A DNA stretch of 64,000 bases from positions 865,501 to 929,500 of the forward strand of contig CAJNDS010000191.1 in assembly GCA_905221605.1 (NCBI GenBank). The letters are read 5' to 3'. Source of the DNA: Symbiodinium natans. Taxonomy: Eukaryota; Sar; Dinophyceae; Suessiales; Symbiodiniaceae. Shown one piece after another: positions 34,648-44,002 of this stretch. The notes beneath the pieces were generated by a model, which was given only the letters and a program-made list of their open reading frames with translations, was not told where the DNA came from and made no database searches. The position numbers and the translations under genes are program-made. Within the stretch, counting starts at the first letter, position 1, and every line of letters starts with the position of its first letter.

Positions 34648-36678
34648 ATGCCTAAATTCCCTTGGGAAACCGGATCGTTCAAGGCCATCTTTGGTGAGGG
34701 AATGGCCGGTGTGTTGTCTCCACCAGTGCTGAGGCAACCTTCTCTTGTGCCCATACCTGGGGTTGCCTCCCCTCCGCCGGAACCTGCGCCCGTGCAGAGT
34801 GCTTCTGGGAAACGCAAGCATGCGCATTTGTTTCATGAGTGTTCTGCTAAAGCCTCCAGAGATGAAAATGCTGACAGTGATGAGCATTTGTGGAACATCG
34901 CTTTGAGCAAGTGGGTTACTGTGTTCATTTTGTGCGAGCACCAGGGAAGCACGGGTGCCATGCTTCAGGACAGCTTCTGGTCCGAGGACGGCACTGCTCG
35001 GGAAGATATCATCCGTGATGTCTTGGGGTTGAAGGCTCCGAGAACAGCGTCAAAGAGAGCCAATGACTTGTTGCGTTGTTTCCGGTGGCATGTAGAGCAA
35101 GGCAAGTCCCCGTGGCCCTGGAGCATCAAGTCTCTTTCGTGTTATATCGAGTCACTAAAGGGTACTAAAGGGTATGCAAGTGCCACTGCTACTCTGTTTC
35201 AGGCCATCAATTTTGCGCATCATGTGGTCGACATCCCCTTTAGTGCTGAGATCTTGAGCGACAGGCGCCTTCAGGGCAGGGCGAAGAGGCTGATTGCTGA
35301 TAGTGGTCCTCTGAAGCAAGCCACAGCATTGCGTGTTGAGCAAGTCATCCAACTTGAAATTCGAACGACCTCCAGCGAGACTTGTGTGCAAGACAAGTTC
35401 CTTTTGGGCGGGATGCTTTTCACGCTATACTCTAGATCGAGGTGGTCCGATCATCGCTTGCTTGATTTTATCTTGTTTGACGGATGTGGGGCTCCTACTG
35501 AAGGTTTTATTGAAGCACAGACCTCCCATCACAAGACTAGGAATTGCAAGAAAGCTGCCAAGCGTGCCATGCCACTGGTTGCCCCCATGTTCAGCTTGTC
35601 AGGCCATGACTGGGCCAGTGCATGGTACCAAGCAGGCGTCGCACTTGGGTTTCCGTGGGATGCATCCCCCTTAGGACCTTTGGTGAGGGTTCCGGGTTTT
35701 TCAGGGGTCTCTAAGCGGAAATGCAGCAGCGCAGAGGCGTCAGCCATCCTACGGAGTGCCTTGGAAGTGGATGCTTCTTCAGGGGTATCATCACACTCCC
35801 TCAAGGTCACCACTCTGAACTGGTGTGGCAAGAGGGGTTTGCCCGAGTTCGATTGTTTGATGTTGGGTCACCATGTCACTGGGTCCAAATCGCGTGCGGT
35901 CTACTCACGTGAACTTCTCAGCGCACCGCTGCGCTCCTATGTCGCCATGCTGAAGGAAATCAAAGCAGGGGTGTTCAAACCAGATGCCTCCAGGTCGGGT
36001 TGGTTGTCCGACTGCGCCGCTTTTGCACCTTCACATGCAGACTTTCGTTTTGATAACCCGAAGCGACGTGGGATCCTTGCTAGTGAACCTGCCGTGTCTC
36101 CCAGCGATATGTTGGGCCCAGATGCAGGTGCGTGCGCCCCTCGCTCCCCACAGGAGTTTCCGGAGAGCCCGCTTCTTGCACAGGATGCACCTGGCGAGTT
36201 TATGGAAGGTGGAGTTCGGGATCATGCTGATGATGACGTTGATGAGACATCCCCTCCCTCCTGGGGGGGTGCCTTGCCTGACAACACTGCCCTGCCCGGT
36301 GTTGAGTCTGAGCGCGATGCAGGGGATGCAAGTAGCGATGAGTCAGATAGCAGTAGCTCAAGTGACAGCAACGCGTCCTCAGGGCAATCGATTGCCGAGG
36401 AGGGCATCCTTCGGAATGCCGGAGCTGCCCAAAGTTTTGATGTGCCGGGCCCGTTATGGCAGCACAGAGGTTCAAAGATGCTGCACAAGGCGGTGCAAGG
36501 CTCGGAGATGACCAAGTGCTCGCGTAGAACGGGTGGGAATGCCTACCTGTATCTTCCTGAGGGCTCTGTGTCGAAATGGACACGCTGCTCGACATGTTTT
36601 CGTGGTGAACTGATCACCTCGAAAGGCGGTATGGTGGCTGCCTTAGACGCGCTGAGCGCACCCAGAGCATCCACATGA
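34648..36678 (+). CDS. Inner tyrosine recombinase (integrase), intact
   Basis: 676 aa from the first ATG after ORF1 (MPKFPWETGSFKAIFGEGMA). Helical DNA-binding region: ALSKWVTVFILCEHQG, RTASKRANDLLRCFRWHVEQ, ATLFQAINFAHHVVDIP. Catalytic domain: LYSRSRWSDHRLLD (Arg I), TSHHKTRNCKK (Lys), GVSSHSLKVTTLNWCGKRG (HxxK in place of HxxR), LMLGHHVTGSKSRAVYSREL (His and nucleophilic Tyr). All catalytic positions are occupied. A Ser/Asp-rich linker leads to a Cys-containing tail (CSTC). It integrates the circular cDNA by strand exchange. Unlike DIRS, PAT and Ngaro elements, the gene lies upstream of Gag and RT. Confidence 0.88.
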   Translation: MPKFPWETGSFKAIFGEGMAGVLSPPVLRQPSLVPIPGVASPPPEPAPVQSASGKRKHAHLFHECSAKASRDENADSDEHLWNIALSKWVTVFILCEHQGSTGAMLQDSFWSEDGTAREDIIRDVLGLKAPRTASKRANDLLRCFRWHVEQGKSPWPWSIKSLSCYIESLKGTKGYASATATLFQAINFAHHVVDIPFSAEILSDRRLQGRAKRLIADSGPLKQATALRVEQVIQLEIRTTSSETCVQDKFLLGGMLFTLYSRSRWSDHRLLDFILFDGCGAPTEGFIEAQTSHHKTRNCKKAAKRAMPLVAPMFSLSGHDWASAWYQAGVALGFPWDASPLGPLVRVPGFSGVSKRKCSSAEASAILRSALEVDASSGVSSHSLKVTTLNWCGKRGLPEFDCLMLGHHVTGSKSRAVYSRELLSAPLRSYVAMLKEIKAGVFKPDASRSGWLSDCAAFAPSHADFRFDNPKRRGILASEPAVSPSDMLGPDAGACAPRSPQEFPESPLLAQDAPGEFMEGGVRDHADDDVDETSPPSWGGALPDNTALPGVESERDAGDASSDESDSSSSSDSNASSGQSIAEEGILRNAGAAQSFDVPGPLWQHRGSKMLHKAVQGSEMTKCSRRTGGNAYLYLPEGSVSKWTRCSTCFRGELITSKGGMVAALDALSAPRAST

Positions 36679-36975
36679 TGGTGTGGAACGAGGGGAGCCG
36701 ATGCAATTTTGTTTTCTGAACGTGGCTGAACGCAGCTAAAGAAACTCGTGTGCGAGTCGCTTGCATTTGATCGTGCTTGGATTTGATATATGCCGTCCAC
36801 TTTGAGTGCACTCGCGTGTGGTGGTGTGCAGCCGAGTCTTGACAGTGATGTTTGTGGATTTGGTTTAGGAACGCATTACACTTGTGCTGCCTGTTATGAA
36901 CTGATACAAACCACCTGGATTGGACTGCTTGCTCAGCGTGCATCTTCATAAGGCATTTTGCCTCAAGACAGCAAC
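36679..36975 (+). other. Spacer between inner YR and Gag, with spliced-leader-like end
   Basis: Non-coding. It ends with GGCATTTTGCCTCAAG (36951-36966), 9 nt before the Gag ATG. This matches the 3' 16 nt of the dinoflagellate spliced leader (GCCATTTTGGCTCAAG, from memory) except for two complementary swaps that preserve the GGC/GCC pairing. The Gag mRNA may start here. Confidence 0.4.
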
Positions 36976-38193
36976 ATGGCGGCCACTTCCGTGTTGGCAT
37001 CGACGCCTGCTTTGGAGAAGCAATGTGAAAAGGTCGGCCTCTCTGATGAATGGACCAAGGCGATGATCGCTGCGCAAGTTGACACCTTGTCCAAGGTCTC
37101 CTATGCAGTCAGCTTACCAGGCACGCCCGCGACTGACACCAACATCGAGGACTTTGCTGGCAAACTTCGACCAGGTGTTGCTCTCTCTTTGGGCGACAAT
37201 GCAGCACTTAAGCGCTTGGTCTTTGAAGCTCAGACACTTTGCATCGCCGAGCTTCGGAGTTCGGTGCAGGTTGGTGAAGATGCTCCACGCAAGCTGCCGG
37301 CTGCAGAACGTGCTCTGCGGATAGAGCAGCAAGCAGCTCGCTTGAAGGGACTGCCTCTGGCCAAAGGTGCATGGCAATGTGCGCACAGCCTCTACGATCG
37401 TTTTGCTCACATGAGAGAGACCGAAGAGCTTCGCTTTGTCCCACCTGATGAATGCATCACCCGGGATCAGGAGTTGGCCGGCAGCAAGGCACCGAAGTCT
37501 GTGCAGCTGGATGCAAGCAAGTCGGGCCTCATCGTGAAGGATGAGGAAATCACCAATACAATGAACATCACCTCAGATCACGAGCTTTACCTGAGTTTCA
37601 TGAGGCGCGCCTTGGCCATGGATCTCGTGGGCCTCGCCAGCTTTGATGTGATGCAGAAGTGGATCGAGCGTCTGTTCGATGTGATGAACCAGGATCCACC
37701 TCCAAACTTCTCCCGGGTCTCTCGTGCCCAGGTCCTTCGTGCGGATCGCCAAGTCTTCGTCGAGCTGGCCCGTAGAGCCAATGGAGGGCTGAAAGCCCTC
37801 GCCGATAGCTCGCTGCCACTGGATGCAGAGTTTCGCAATTTGCCGGGCAACACTGAGATCATGTACTTCTTGCTGCCGACACCGGAGAAGGGCAAGGGCA
37901 AAGGCAAAGGCAAGGGAGACAAGCGCAAGCATTCGGGCGATGGCGATGAAGGTGGCGACAAGAAGAAGGCCAAGACCACTCGCGATCCCGTGCCCAAGGA
38001 GCTTCAGGGTTGCCATAGCAGGACTCCCAAGAATAAGCCGATTTGTTTCAACTATAACTTGGGCAAGTGCAAAAAGGGCAAAGCCTGCAAGTTCGAGCAT
38101 GTGTGTTGCAGACCCAATTGCTATGGCAAGCACCCCTTCTCCCAGTGCCCGAAAGCCAATGAAGCTGCTGATGTTGCTACTTCTGCTGAGTGA
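36976..38193 (+). CDS. Inner Gag-like protein with CCCH zinc finger
   Basis: 405 aa from ATG 36976 (the open frame begins slightly earlier with TTG). An N-terminal helical region (DEWTKAMIAAQVDTLSKVSY, LKRLVFEAQTLCIAELRSSV) is followed by a middle domain with DPPPNFSRVSRAQVLRADRQ. Next come a Gly-Lys-rich basic linker (GKGKGKGKGDKRKHSG) and a C-terminal finger CFNYNLGKCKKGKACKFEH (C-x7-C-x5-C-x3-H), then CCRPNCYGKH and SQC. The outer Gag has the same order. Presumed nucleocapsid that packages the RNA. Its TGA stop is followed by CTA and an open in-frame Pol, suggesting readthrough. Confidence 0.8.
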   Translation: MAATSVLASTPALEKQCEKVGLSDEWTKAMIAAQVDTLSKVSYAVSLPGTPATDTNIEDFAGKLRPGVALSLGDNAALKRLVFEAQTLCIAELRSSVQVGEDAPRKLPAAERALRIEQQAARLKGLPLAKGAWQCAHSLYDRFAHMRETEELRFVPPDECITRDQELAGSKAPKSVQLDASKSGLIVKDEEITNTMNITSDHELYLSFMRRALAMDLVGLASFDVMQKWIERLFDVMNQDPPPNFSRVSRAQVLRADRQVFVELARRANGGLKALADSSLPLDAEFRNLPGNTEIMYFLLPTPEKGKGKGKGKGDKRKHSGDGDEGGDKKKAKTTRDPVPKELQGCHSRTPKNKPICFNYNLGKCKKGKACKFEHVCCRPNCYGKHPFSQCPKANEAADVATSAE

Positions 38194-38937
38194 CTATCAG
38201 CAGACCTGTGCACCGGCGACCTTGTGGCTGTCGCTGTTCCTACATCGTCCACAGATGATGTCAATTTTCCTTGTTCTGCCGTTGACCGTGCTTCGTTGCC
38301 TGCTGATTTTGGTGTGCAAAGCCAGGTGCCTCGGCTTGTTAAACCCGTCACGCAATGTGTGGGCGAGACTCCGCGAGGTTTTTGCCTTGAGGTCTTTGCT
38401 AAACATGCCCAATTCACGGCTGCAGTGCGTCGTGCTTTGCCTTGTTCCTTTGGGGTGGGTTACGGGTGTTCTGCCACATCACGTGCCCCCATCGTTCATG
38501 CCGATCTCTTGAGCCCTGCAGGGCTTGCGCTGTGTGCCTCATGGGCACGTGAGGAACTGTGCTTGTGGGTGCACATTCGGTGTCCATCTACTGTCTTCCC
38601 GATTGCACACAAAGCCCACTTAAGCCCTTTGGGTGATGATGCTTCCGCTGTGTTGTCTTTGACCCGCCAACTCATTAAACACTGCGACGACACCTCTACC
38701 CCTTGGTCCCTTGAGTGTCGTGAGCGATCTCTGTTTTGGCAAGATGAGTGGGCCGGCTCCCTGCCGTCCCTTACTGTCAACATGTGCCAGTTTGGCCATA
38801 TGCACCGCTCGCCTGTCATTGGCCACTCGTCATCCGGAAGCATTCCGTCATTTGGCTATTCCATGTCAGCATGTGCATGTGTCCACTGCCACAACCACCA
38901 ATCGTGTGCCTCCAGAGGCTGTTGCTGCCTTTTATGA
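38194..38937 (+). CDS. Inner Pol N-terminus: degenerate cytosine-methyltransferase-like domain
   Basis: It continues the Gag frame directly after the TGA at 38191-38193. GFCLEVFAKHAQFTAAVRRA aligns with the SAM-binding motif I of the outer Pol (AFIIEVFSGMSRLSACLKQL). LWVHIRCPST aligns with IWFAPPCGTA (catalytic-Cys loop, here without the PP). WSLECRERSLFW aligns with IGVENPRQSLYW. A C-x2-C-x4-C cluster follows. The match fades near 38905 and continues one frame over (PPEAVAAFYDAVGTAILGF in the 38711-42157 frame), so a +1 shift occurs at about 38880-38920. The domain looks eroded compared with the outer copy. Confidence 0.65.
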   Translation, partial: LSADLCTGDLVAVAVPTSSTDDVNFPCSAVDRASLPADFGVQSQVPRLVKPVTQCVGETPRGFCLEVFAKHAQFTAAVRRALPCSFGVGYGCSATSRAPIVHADLLSPAGLALCASWAREELCLWVHIRCPSTVFPIAHKAHLSPLGDDASAVLSLTRQLIKHCDDTSTPWSLECRERSLFWQDEWAGSLPSLTVNMCQFGHMHRSPVIGHSSSGSIPSFGYSMSACACVHCHNHQSCASRGCCCLL

Positions 38938-41900
38938 TGCTGTGGGGACTGCCATTCTCGGGTTCTTGCGGTTCCCGCCCCTCGCTCCCGGCCCCACTCC
39001 CTTGCATTTGGCACAGGTGGCTGCCGGCTTGCAGCCCCGACGTTCGCACCTTTGCCTGGTGCCTGAGTTTAAGTGCATTGCCAATGTTCGCCTCCCGGAG
39101 CTGCCCCCTCTTCAGGACGGCAAACTGAAGCACGAGCTGGTCGTGGGTGACGTGTGCGTGCCTGCAGGATCCAAGCACTTACTCCCTGGTTCTCAACGGG
39201 GGAAGGATGGCCAAGGAGCAAGTGCAGCAGTGGGGGGATCCGATTCTCCCTTCTGTGGACCTTCCCTTCCTCACCCTAAGTTAACTACGGCCTCGACGTC
39301 TGCGGCCCACTCCTTTTCCCCTAAGCTCTCTAAGCTGCCCATGGTCACGAGTTCTGAGACCGGGCGCCCTAACCCACAGAAGGTGAGTGCTGCATCGTGT
39401 GTGGACACAAATCAGGATGTTTTCTCGCATGAAGCTGAGCTGGCTGCCAGCCGTTTGGGCGATGTGCCCACACGGGAGGAGCTCTTGAGCATATTTGCTT
39501 TGCATGATGCTGACCCTTCTAAACGCATGGCCGGGATTCGCGCGAGCGAAAAATCTTGGTCATCAGGTGCTTATGCCATGGGAGGCTGTGTCGGCGTCCG
39601 AAAGAATGCTTCCATGTTCCCTGTGTTCACCCGAGCACTGGTCCGGTTCCTCAGGCATCAGATCCCCGATGCCAGGTTTTCATGCGTTGCTATCTTTTGC
39701 GATATGTTACAGGGCATGCACAAAGATATGTGCAATCAAGAGGGTACACTCAACTATGGGGTTGCACTTTCGGACTTTTCGGAAGGGTTTGTGTGGGCTC
39801 ACGACCCGGCGGGCAAAGTTCACAAGCACACGCCATCAGGTAAGCTGCCGGGGGTGTTGCACGACATTGCAAAAGCCCCGGTGCGCTTTGATGCGAGAAA
39901 GTTTCATTGCGTCATGCCGTGGCATGGACAAAGAGTCGTGGTGATTGGCTACACACCGCAAAGAGGTTGTGCCCTCAGTGCCAAAGAGGTTCGTTATCTG
40001 CTTAGCTTAGGCTTTCCGTTGCCGTGGGTCGACACGCCGTCTCCTACTGTGCCTCCAGTCCACGATGCACCTGTCGAGCAACGCTTGGAAAATGTCGCCG
40101 ACTCTGGTCCCGTGCACTCTAAGCTACCTTGTGCTTCTGCGGCTGCATGCGATACCCACTTGTACACCTTCGGTGTTTACCACTCTGAAGCCGAGTTCGT
40201 CCGCAAGGCCGTGCAGGTGGGGCATCCGAGGAGCCTCTATGGTAGCTTGCCCCAAGCCATGGAGGAGTGTATCGATGCGTTGCTTGTCATGCCTGAGGCT
40301 TCAGTTGTCACTAAGCGTGCGGCATGGCTTGCGCATTGGACGGCTCGTGCCAAGGCCATCCAGGAGAACCCCGATCCTGATTGGCACATCCAAGATCCTG
40401 CAATGCGCGCTATCCTTGGACGAAAGAGGCTGCAGCTGCTTGATGAGATCCTTTTATCGGAGGGTTACGGCGATTGCACACTAGCTAGGGACATGCACCA
40501 TGGTTTTGACTTAGTGGGAGTGGCGCCGCCTTCTGGTGTGCTGCCTGGCAAGGTCACCCCTGCTTCTCTTGAGCCTGAGGCCCTTAGCGCCAATGCGTGT
40601 CGTGCCAATGATGCCTTGCGTGCAAGTTTGCGTTCTTGTGGCGATCTGGAGCTCGATGAGAAGCTTTGGGAGAAGACCCTGCTGGAGGTCGAACAAGGAT
40701 GGTTGCAGGGACCGCTCGAGTGGTCTGACTTAGGCCCGGGGGAGATAGCATCACCCCGCTTTCCTTTGTTGCAGAATGGCAAAGTGCGCCCGATCGACGA
40801 CTACTCTCGATCTGGTGTCAATAGTTGCGTAACCACACTTGAGCAGCCAACCGTGGACACTGCCGACGTGGCAGCCGCCATGTTCAGCAAACTCTCGAAC
40901 GGCTTGTTGCGCAAGGGGAGGTCTGGTGCTCTCCTAGGTAGGTCTTACGACTTGACATCCGCATATCGACAGCTATGTGTGTCGAGGGAGTCGTCACGCT
41001 TTGCCATAGTGGCAGTGTTCTGCCCAAAGGATGGGAAATCATACCTATTTCGCCAGCCTTGCCTACCATTTGGGTCGCGTGCATCAGTCAATGGTTTCAT
41101 TAGGTGCTCGAGGTGCATCCAGTGGATCGCACTCCGGTGCTTGCTTGTGCCGCTGACGTCCTATTACGACGACTTCATATCTGCGTCAACATGCACTCTT
41201 GCTGCCAACACCGACACGACCATGGCGATGCTGTTTCGCCTATTGGGCTGGCAGTATGATGAGGTCGGCCCAAAGGCTGACGTTTTTAGTGACCGGGTTG
41301 AAGCCCTCGGAGTGGCCTTTGATCTTTCCGAGACATGTTCCGGTGTGGTCATCGTGGACAACACCCTCAGAAGGAAAGATGCTCTAGACAGCCTAGTTAG
41401 CGAAGCACTTGCAAGGGGGACCCTCAATCATTCTCAATCGCTCGAGATGCGCGGCAAGCTGGCCTTCGCTGATGCACAGGTCCTCGGTCACTCGGGGAAA
41501 TTTGCTCTGAAGTTGCTGTCTGCGCATACCCATGCGATTCCTTTCAAGACGCGCATTGCTGATGACTTGAGCCGTGCTCTGAAGTACTTGAGACAAAGAA
41601 TCGTTGAGGGCTCTCCCCGGCGTGTGTTACCAACTGCCAAGGACACGTGGTTCCTTTTTACCGATGCATGTTTCCACGACGCTGGTGATGGTGGTTTAGG
41701 CGGGGTGCTGGTGTCTTCCCTAGGTTCGGTGAAGTCGTGGTATTGCCTTCCTTTGTCAGCCGATGACATCCAGCCTCTCATTTCCCACACAGCCCGCACC
41801 GGGATTGGCGAACTCGAGACAATGGCGACCTTACTTGGCATCCAGCTATGGAGGGGCCATCTACGGAGCACCAACGTGGTAGCTTTCAATGACAACGAAG

Positions 41901-42157
41901 GTGCCAAGTTCGCCTTGGTCAAGGGTTACTCCAAATCCATGTCAGTCACCAGGATTTGCCACGTGTGTGCGACTGTTTGTGAGACCGACATGATCATGCC
42001 TTGGTTCTGTCGTGTTCCCTCAGCATCCAACATTGCCGATCCGCCTTCACGCAGTATGTCCTGCGATGCCTTACCCGAAACCTTCAAGCTGCCCTGCGAT
42101 CAGGTGCGGCGCGCGTACCTTAGCTTGAGGGGTCGAGTCTGCAGTATGCTCTCGTAG
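38905..42157 (+). CDS. Inner Pol: 2OG-dioxygenase-like domain, reverse transcriptase, RNase H
   Basis: The frame is open from 38711, but the part before about 38905 is a shadow. The dioxygenase-like domain is at about 39540-40030: VAIFCDMLQGMHKDMCNQEG (HxD), LSDFSEGFVWAHDP, KFHCVMPWHGQRVVVIGYT (distal His, Arg). RT at about 40690-41300: PIDDYSRSGVN, YDLTSAYRQL, CLPFGSRASV, SYYDDFISA (catalytic YYDD). RNase H at about 41640-42060: LFTDACFHDAG, IGELETMATL, AFNDNEGAKF, SNIADPPSR, with D-E-D-D all present. It makes and matures the cDNA. A possible host for nucleic-acid oxidation, but substrate unknown. Confidence 0.85.
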
Positions 42158-42163
42158 CCTGGA

Positions 42164-42446
42164 TGGGGGTGTAGGTGGCAACTCGAGCGACTGCGCTCTC
42201 TGGCAGCAGAGATTTTGGGAGTGCCCACTTTCTCTTGCTATATGCAAGCACTCTTCACCGTGCCACGCCCCCGTCTGTGTAAAAAGAGAAGGGTTGTCCG
42301 AGTGATTGCATGCTCTCATTTCATGTTCTTGTCTCTCACTCTTTTGCTGGGGGATGTGATGTTTTATCTTATTGCTTCCGTGTTTTTAGTTGATCGACAA
42401 CTTGGCGATCTAAACTCTGGTGTGCCTTCCCAAGTATACCGAAAAT
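42164..42446 (+). repeat. Inner element split repeat B1 (283 bp)
   Basis: Identical by eye to B2 at 42630-42912. It starts just after the Pol stop and ends CCGAAAAT, joined through AA to A2. Confidence 0.95.
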
Positions 42447-42448
42447 AA

Positions 42449-42610
42449 GAGCGCCTTCTCGCAAGCGAGACAGCACCTTATTTTCATTTTATACTTTTGC
42501 AATTCATGGGTGCATGAATTTTCATGAACATGATTGATTTGTTCACCATGTGAATTTTGATCTCTCCGTCGCAGTGTGGCTGTGCGCAGCTCAGAGGATC
42601 AAAATTTTGT
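42449..42610 (+). repeat. Inner element split repeat A2 (162 bp)
   Basis: Second copy of A1. It is followed by a 19-bp C-rich spacer (42611-42629, beginning CCCGCCC) before B2. Confidence 0.95.
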
Positions 42611-42629
42611 CCCGCCCGCCCTCCCTGAT

Positions 42630-42912
42630 TGGGGGTGTAGGTGGCAACTCGAGCGACTGCGCTCTCTGGCAGCAGAGATTTTGGGAGTGCCCACTTTCTC
42701 TTGCTATATGCAAGCACTCTTCACCGTGCCACGCCCCCGTCTGTGTAAAAAGAGAAGGGTTGTCCGAGTGATTGCATGCTCTCATTTCATGTTCTTGTCT
42801 CTCACTCTTTTGCTGGGGGATGTGATGTTTTATCTTATTGCTTCCGTGTTTTTAGTTGATCGACAACTTGGCGATCTAAACTCTGGTGTGCCTTCCCAAG
42901 TATACCGAAAAT
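42630..42912 (+). repeat. Inner element split repeat B2 (283 bp)
   Basis: Right terminal repeat, followed by AA and then the resumed outer recombinase frame. Confidence 0.95.
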
Positions 42913-42914
42913 AA

Positions 42915-43564
42915 GGCTTGTGCTTAAAGATAAGGCGGTCTCTTCACACAGCTTGAAAAGAACGTGCATTTCTTGGGCCAGCAAGGCTGGGGCCAAGAAG
43001 GAGGTCCGCTCATGTTTGGGCAGACATGTCACGGCGGTTGAAGGAACTGAGGCTGTGTACTCTGTGGAGTTGAGCATGGGGCCCGTAAGAGAGCTGGAAA
43101 CAGTCATGGATGCCATCAGACAGCTTGAGTTCTCTCCTGATGCACCTCGGGGACACATGTGGGCGTTCCCCCCGCAGCCACCTTCTGCAGATGGGCCAAC
43201 ACAAGGCAAGGGCTTGTTGCCGACTCAGGCATACCTTAGTGCCTCGTTAGCACCTGCTATCAAGGTTGAAAGTTCCGGTGAGGAGGAATCATCTTCCTCC
43301 GATAGCTCGAGTGAGTCATCGGGCTCGAGTGAATCGCCGACATCACCCGACCCCGTGCGGGTCGATGATCGGGCGCCTGTTCCTAGCGGGAACCCTATAC
43401 AAGGCACTGGTACATGGGTAAAACACTCCAGATCCGGAGTTCTTCACCATGCTTATGGCGACAACATCCTTGTGTGTGGGTGCCCGCGCACGGCAATGTA
43501 CGTCTTGCCTTCTGAGGAGGATCTTATGAATCCAGAGTGTCGCACTTGCAAACGCAACATGTGA
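42915..43564 (+). pseudogene. Outer tyrosine recombinase, 3' part
   Basis: Resumes the interrupted frame (LVLKDKAVSSHSLKRT). It holds HSLK, the LGRH box and the nucleophile AVYSVEL, which align one to one with the inner recombinase. A Ser/Glu-rich acidic linker (SSGEEESSSSDSSSESSGSS) leads to a small Cys tail, VCGCPRTAMYVLP...CRTCK, also resembling the inner one. The gene is disabled by the insertion and an upstream TGA, but all catalytic residues are still present. Confidence 0.88.
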
Positions 43565-44002
43565 TGAGGTGTGGATGGGAGACGGATGTGTTCGTTTCCA
43601 CTCGCTATGGCGAAGAAAAGAGATTGCTACATGGTAGCGACATGTGCCCAGGGGCTAATGTGAGGAAGCGAGAGCTGCAGTGTGCTGTTGCCGGCTAGAT
43701 GTCGGTTCTTGAAGTCAAGGCAAGGACATGGTCCCTTATGAGCCTTGAGGCACATGGTGCCAATGCCTAGCCAATGGGCTTTATGGGCAATGGGGGGGGC
43801 CCAGGGGCCACACATTCAGCATGTGAGTGTTGGATTGTGCATGCGATGTTCCAAAACCAGGCTCGCAGTTGTAGAATGCGGACATGTTCTTTGTAGTTCA
43901 GTGAGTTGAGTGGTGTTCGTACGGAGTCTTCTACCACGTTGTGCATGTGATGTGATCAGGTGTGGCTTCCTCTTTGTTTGTGCAGCGTAGATTCTCCGTG
44001 CC
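43565..44002 (+). other. Spacer between outer YR and Gag
   Basis: No convincing frame. It contains a run of eight G at 43791-43798 and ends TTGTTTGTGCAG (43974-43985), which could be a splice acceptor for the Gag mRNA. Confidence 0.4.

Larger units (their letters stand above)
33976..42914 (+). mobile_element. Inner YR retrotransposon nested in the outer recombinase gene
   Basis: About 8.9 kb. Split direct repeats: A1 33976-34137, B1 42164-42446, A2 42449-42610, B2 42630-42912. AA occurs at the left junction (33974-33975), the B1-A2 junction (42447-42448) and the right junction (42913-42914). Deleting it joins the outer recombinase frame as STFLRLVLKDKAVSSHSLK, which aligns with the inner recombinase itself. 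There is no target-site duplication. A1 and A2 differ at one visible position (GTGTGCAGC versus GTGCGCAGC) and B1 and B2 appear identical. This is the youngest layer of the nest. Confidence 0.93.

Noticed and set aside
38711-38904. Start of the inner Pol frame at 38711
   Set aside because: The overlapping frame carries the methyltransferase-like motifs here; the Pol frame is meaningful only from about 38905.
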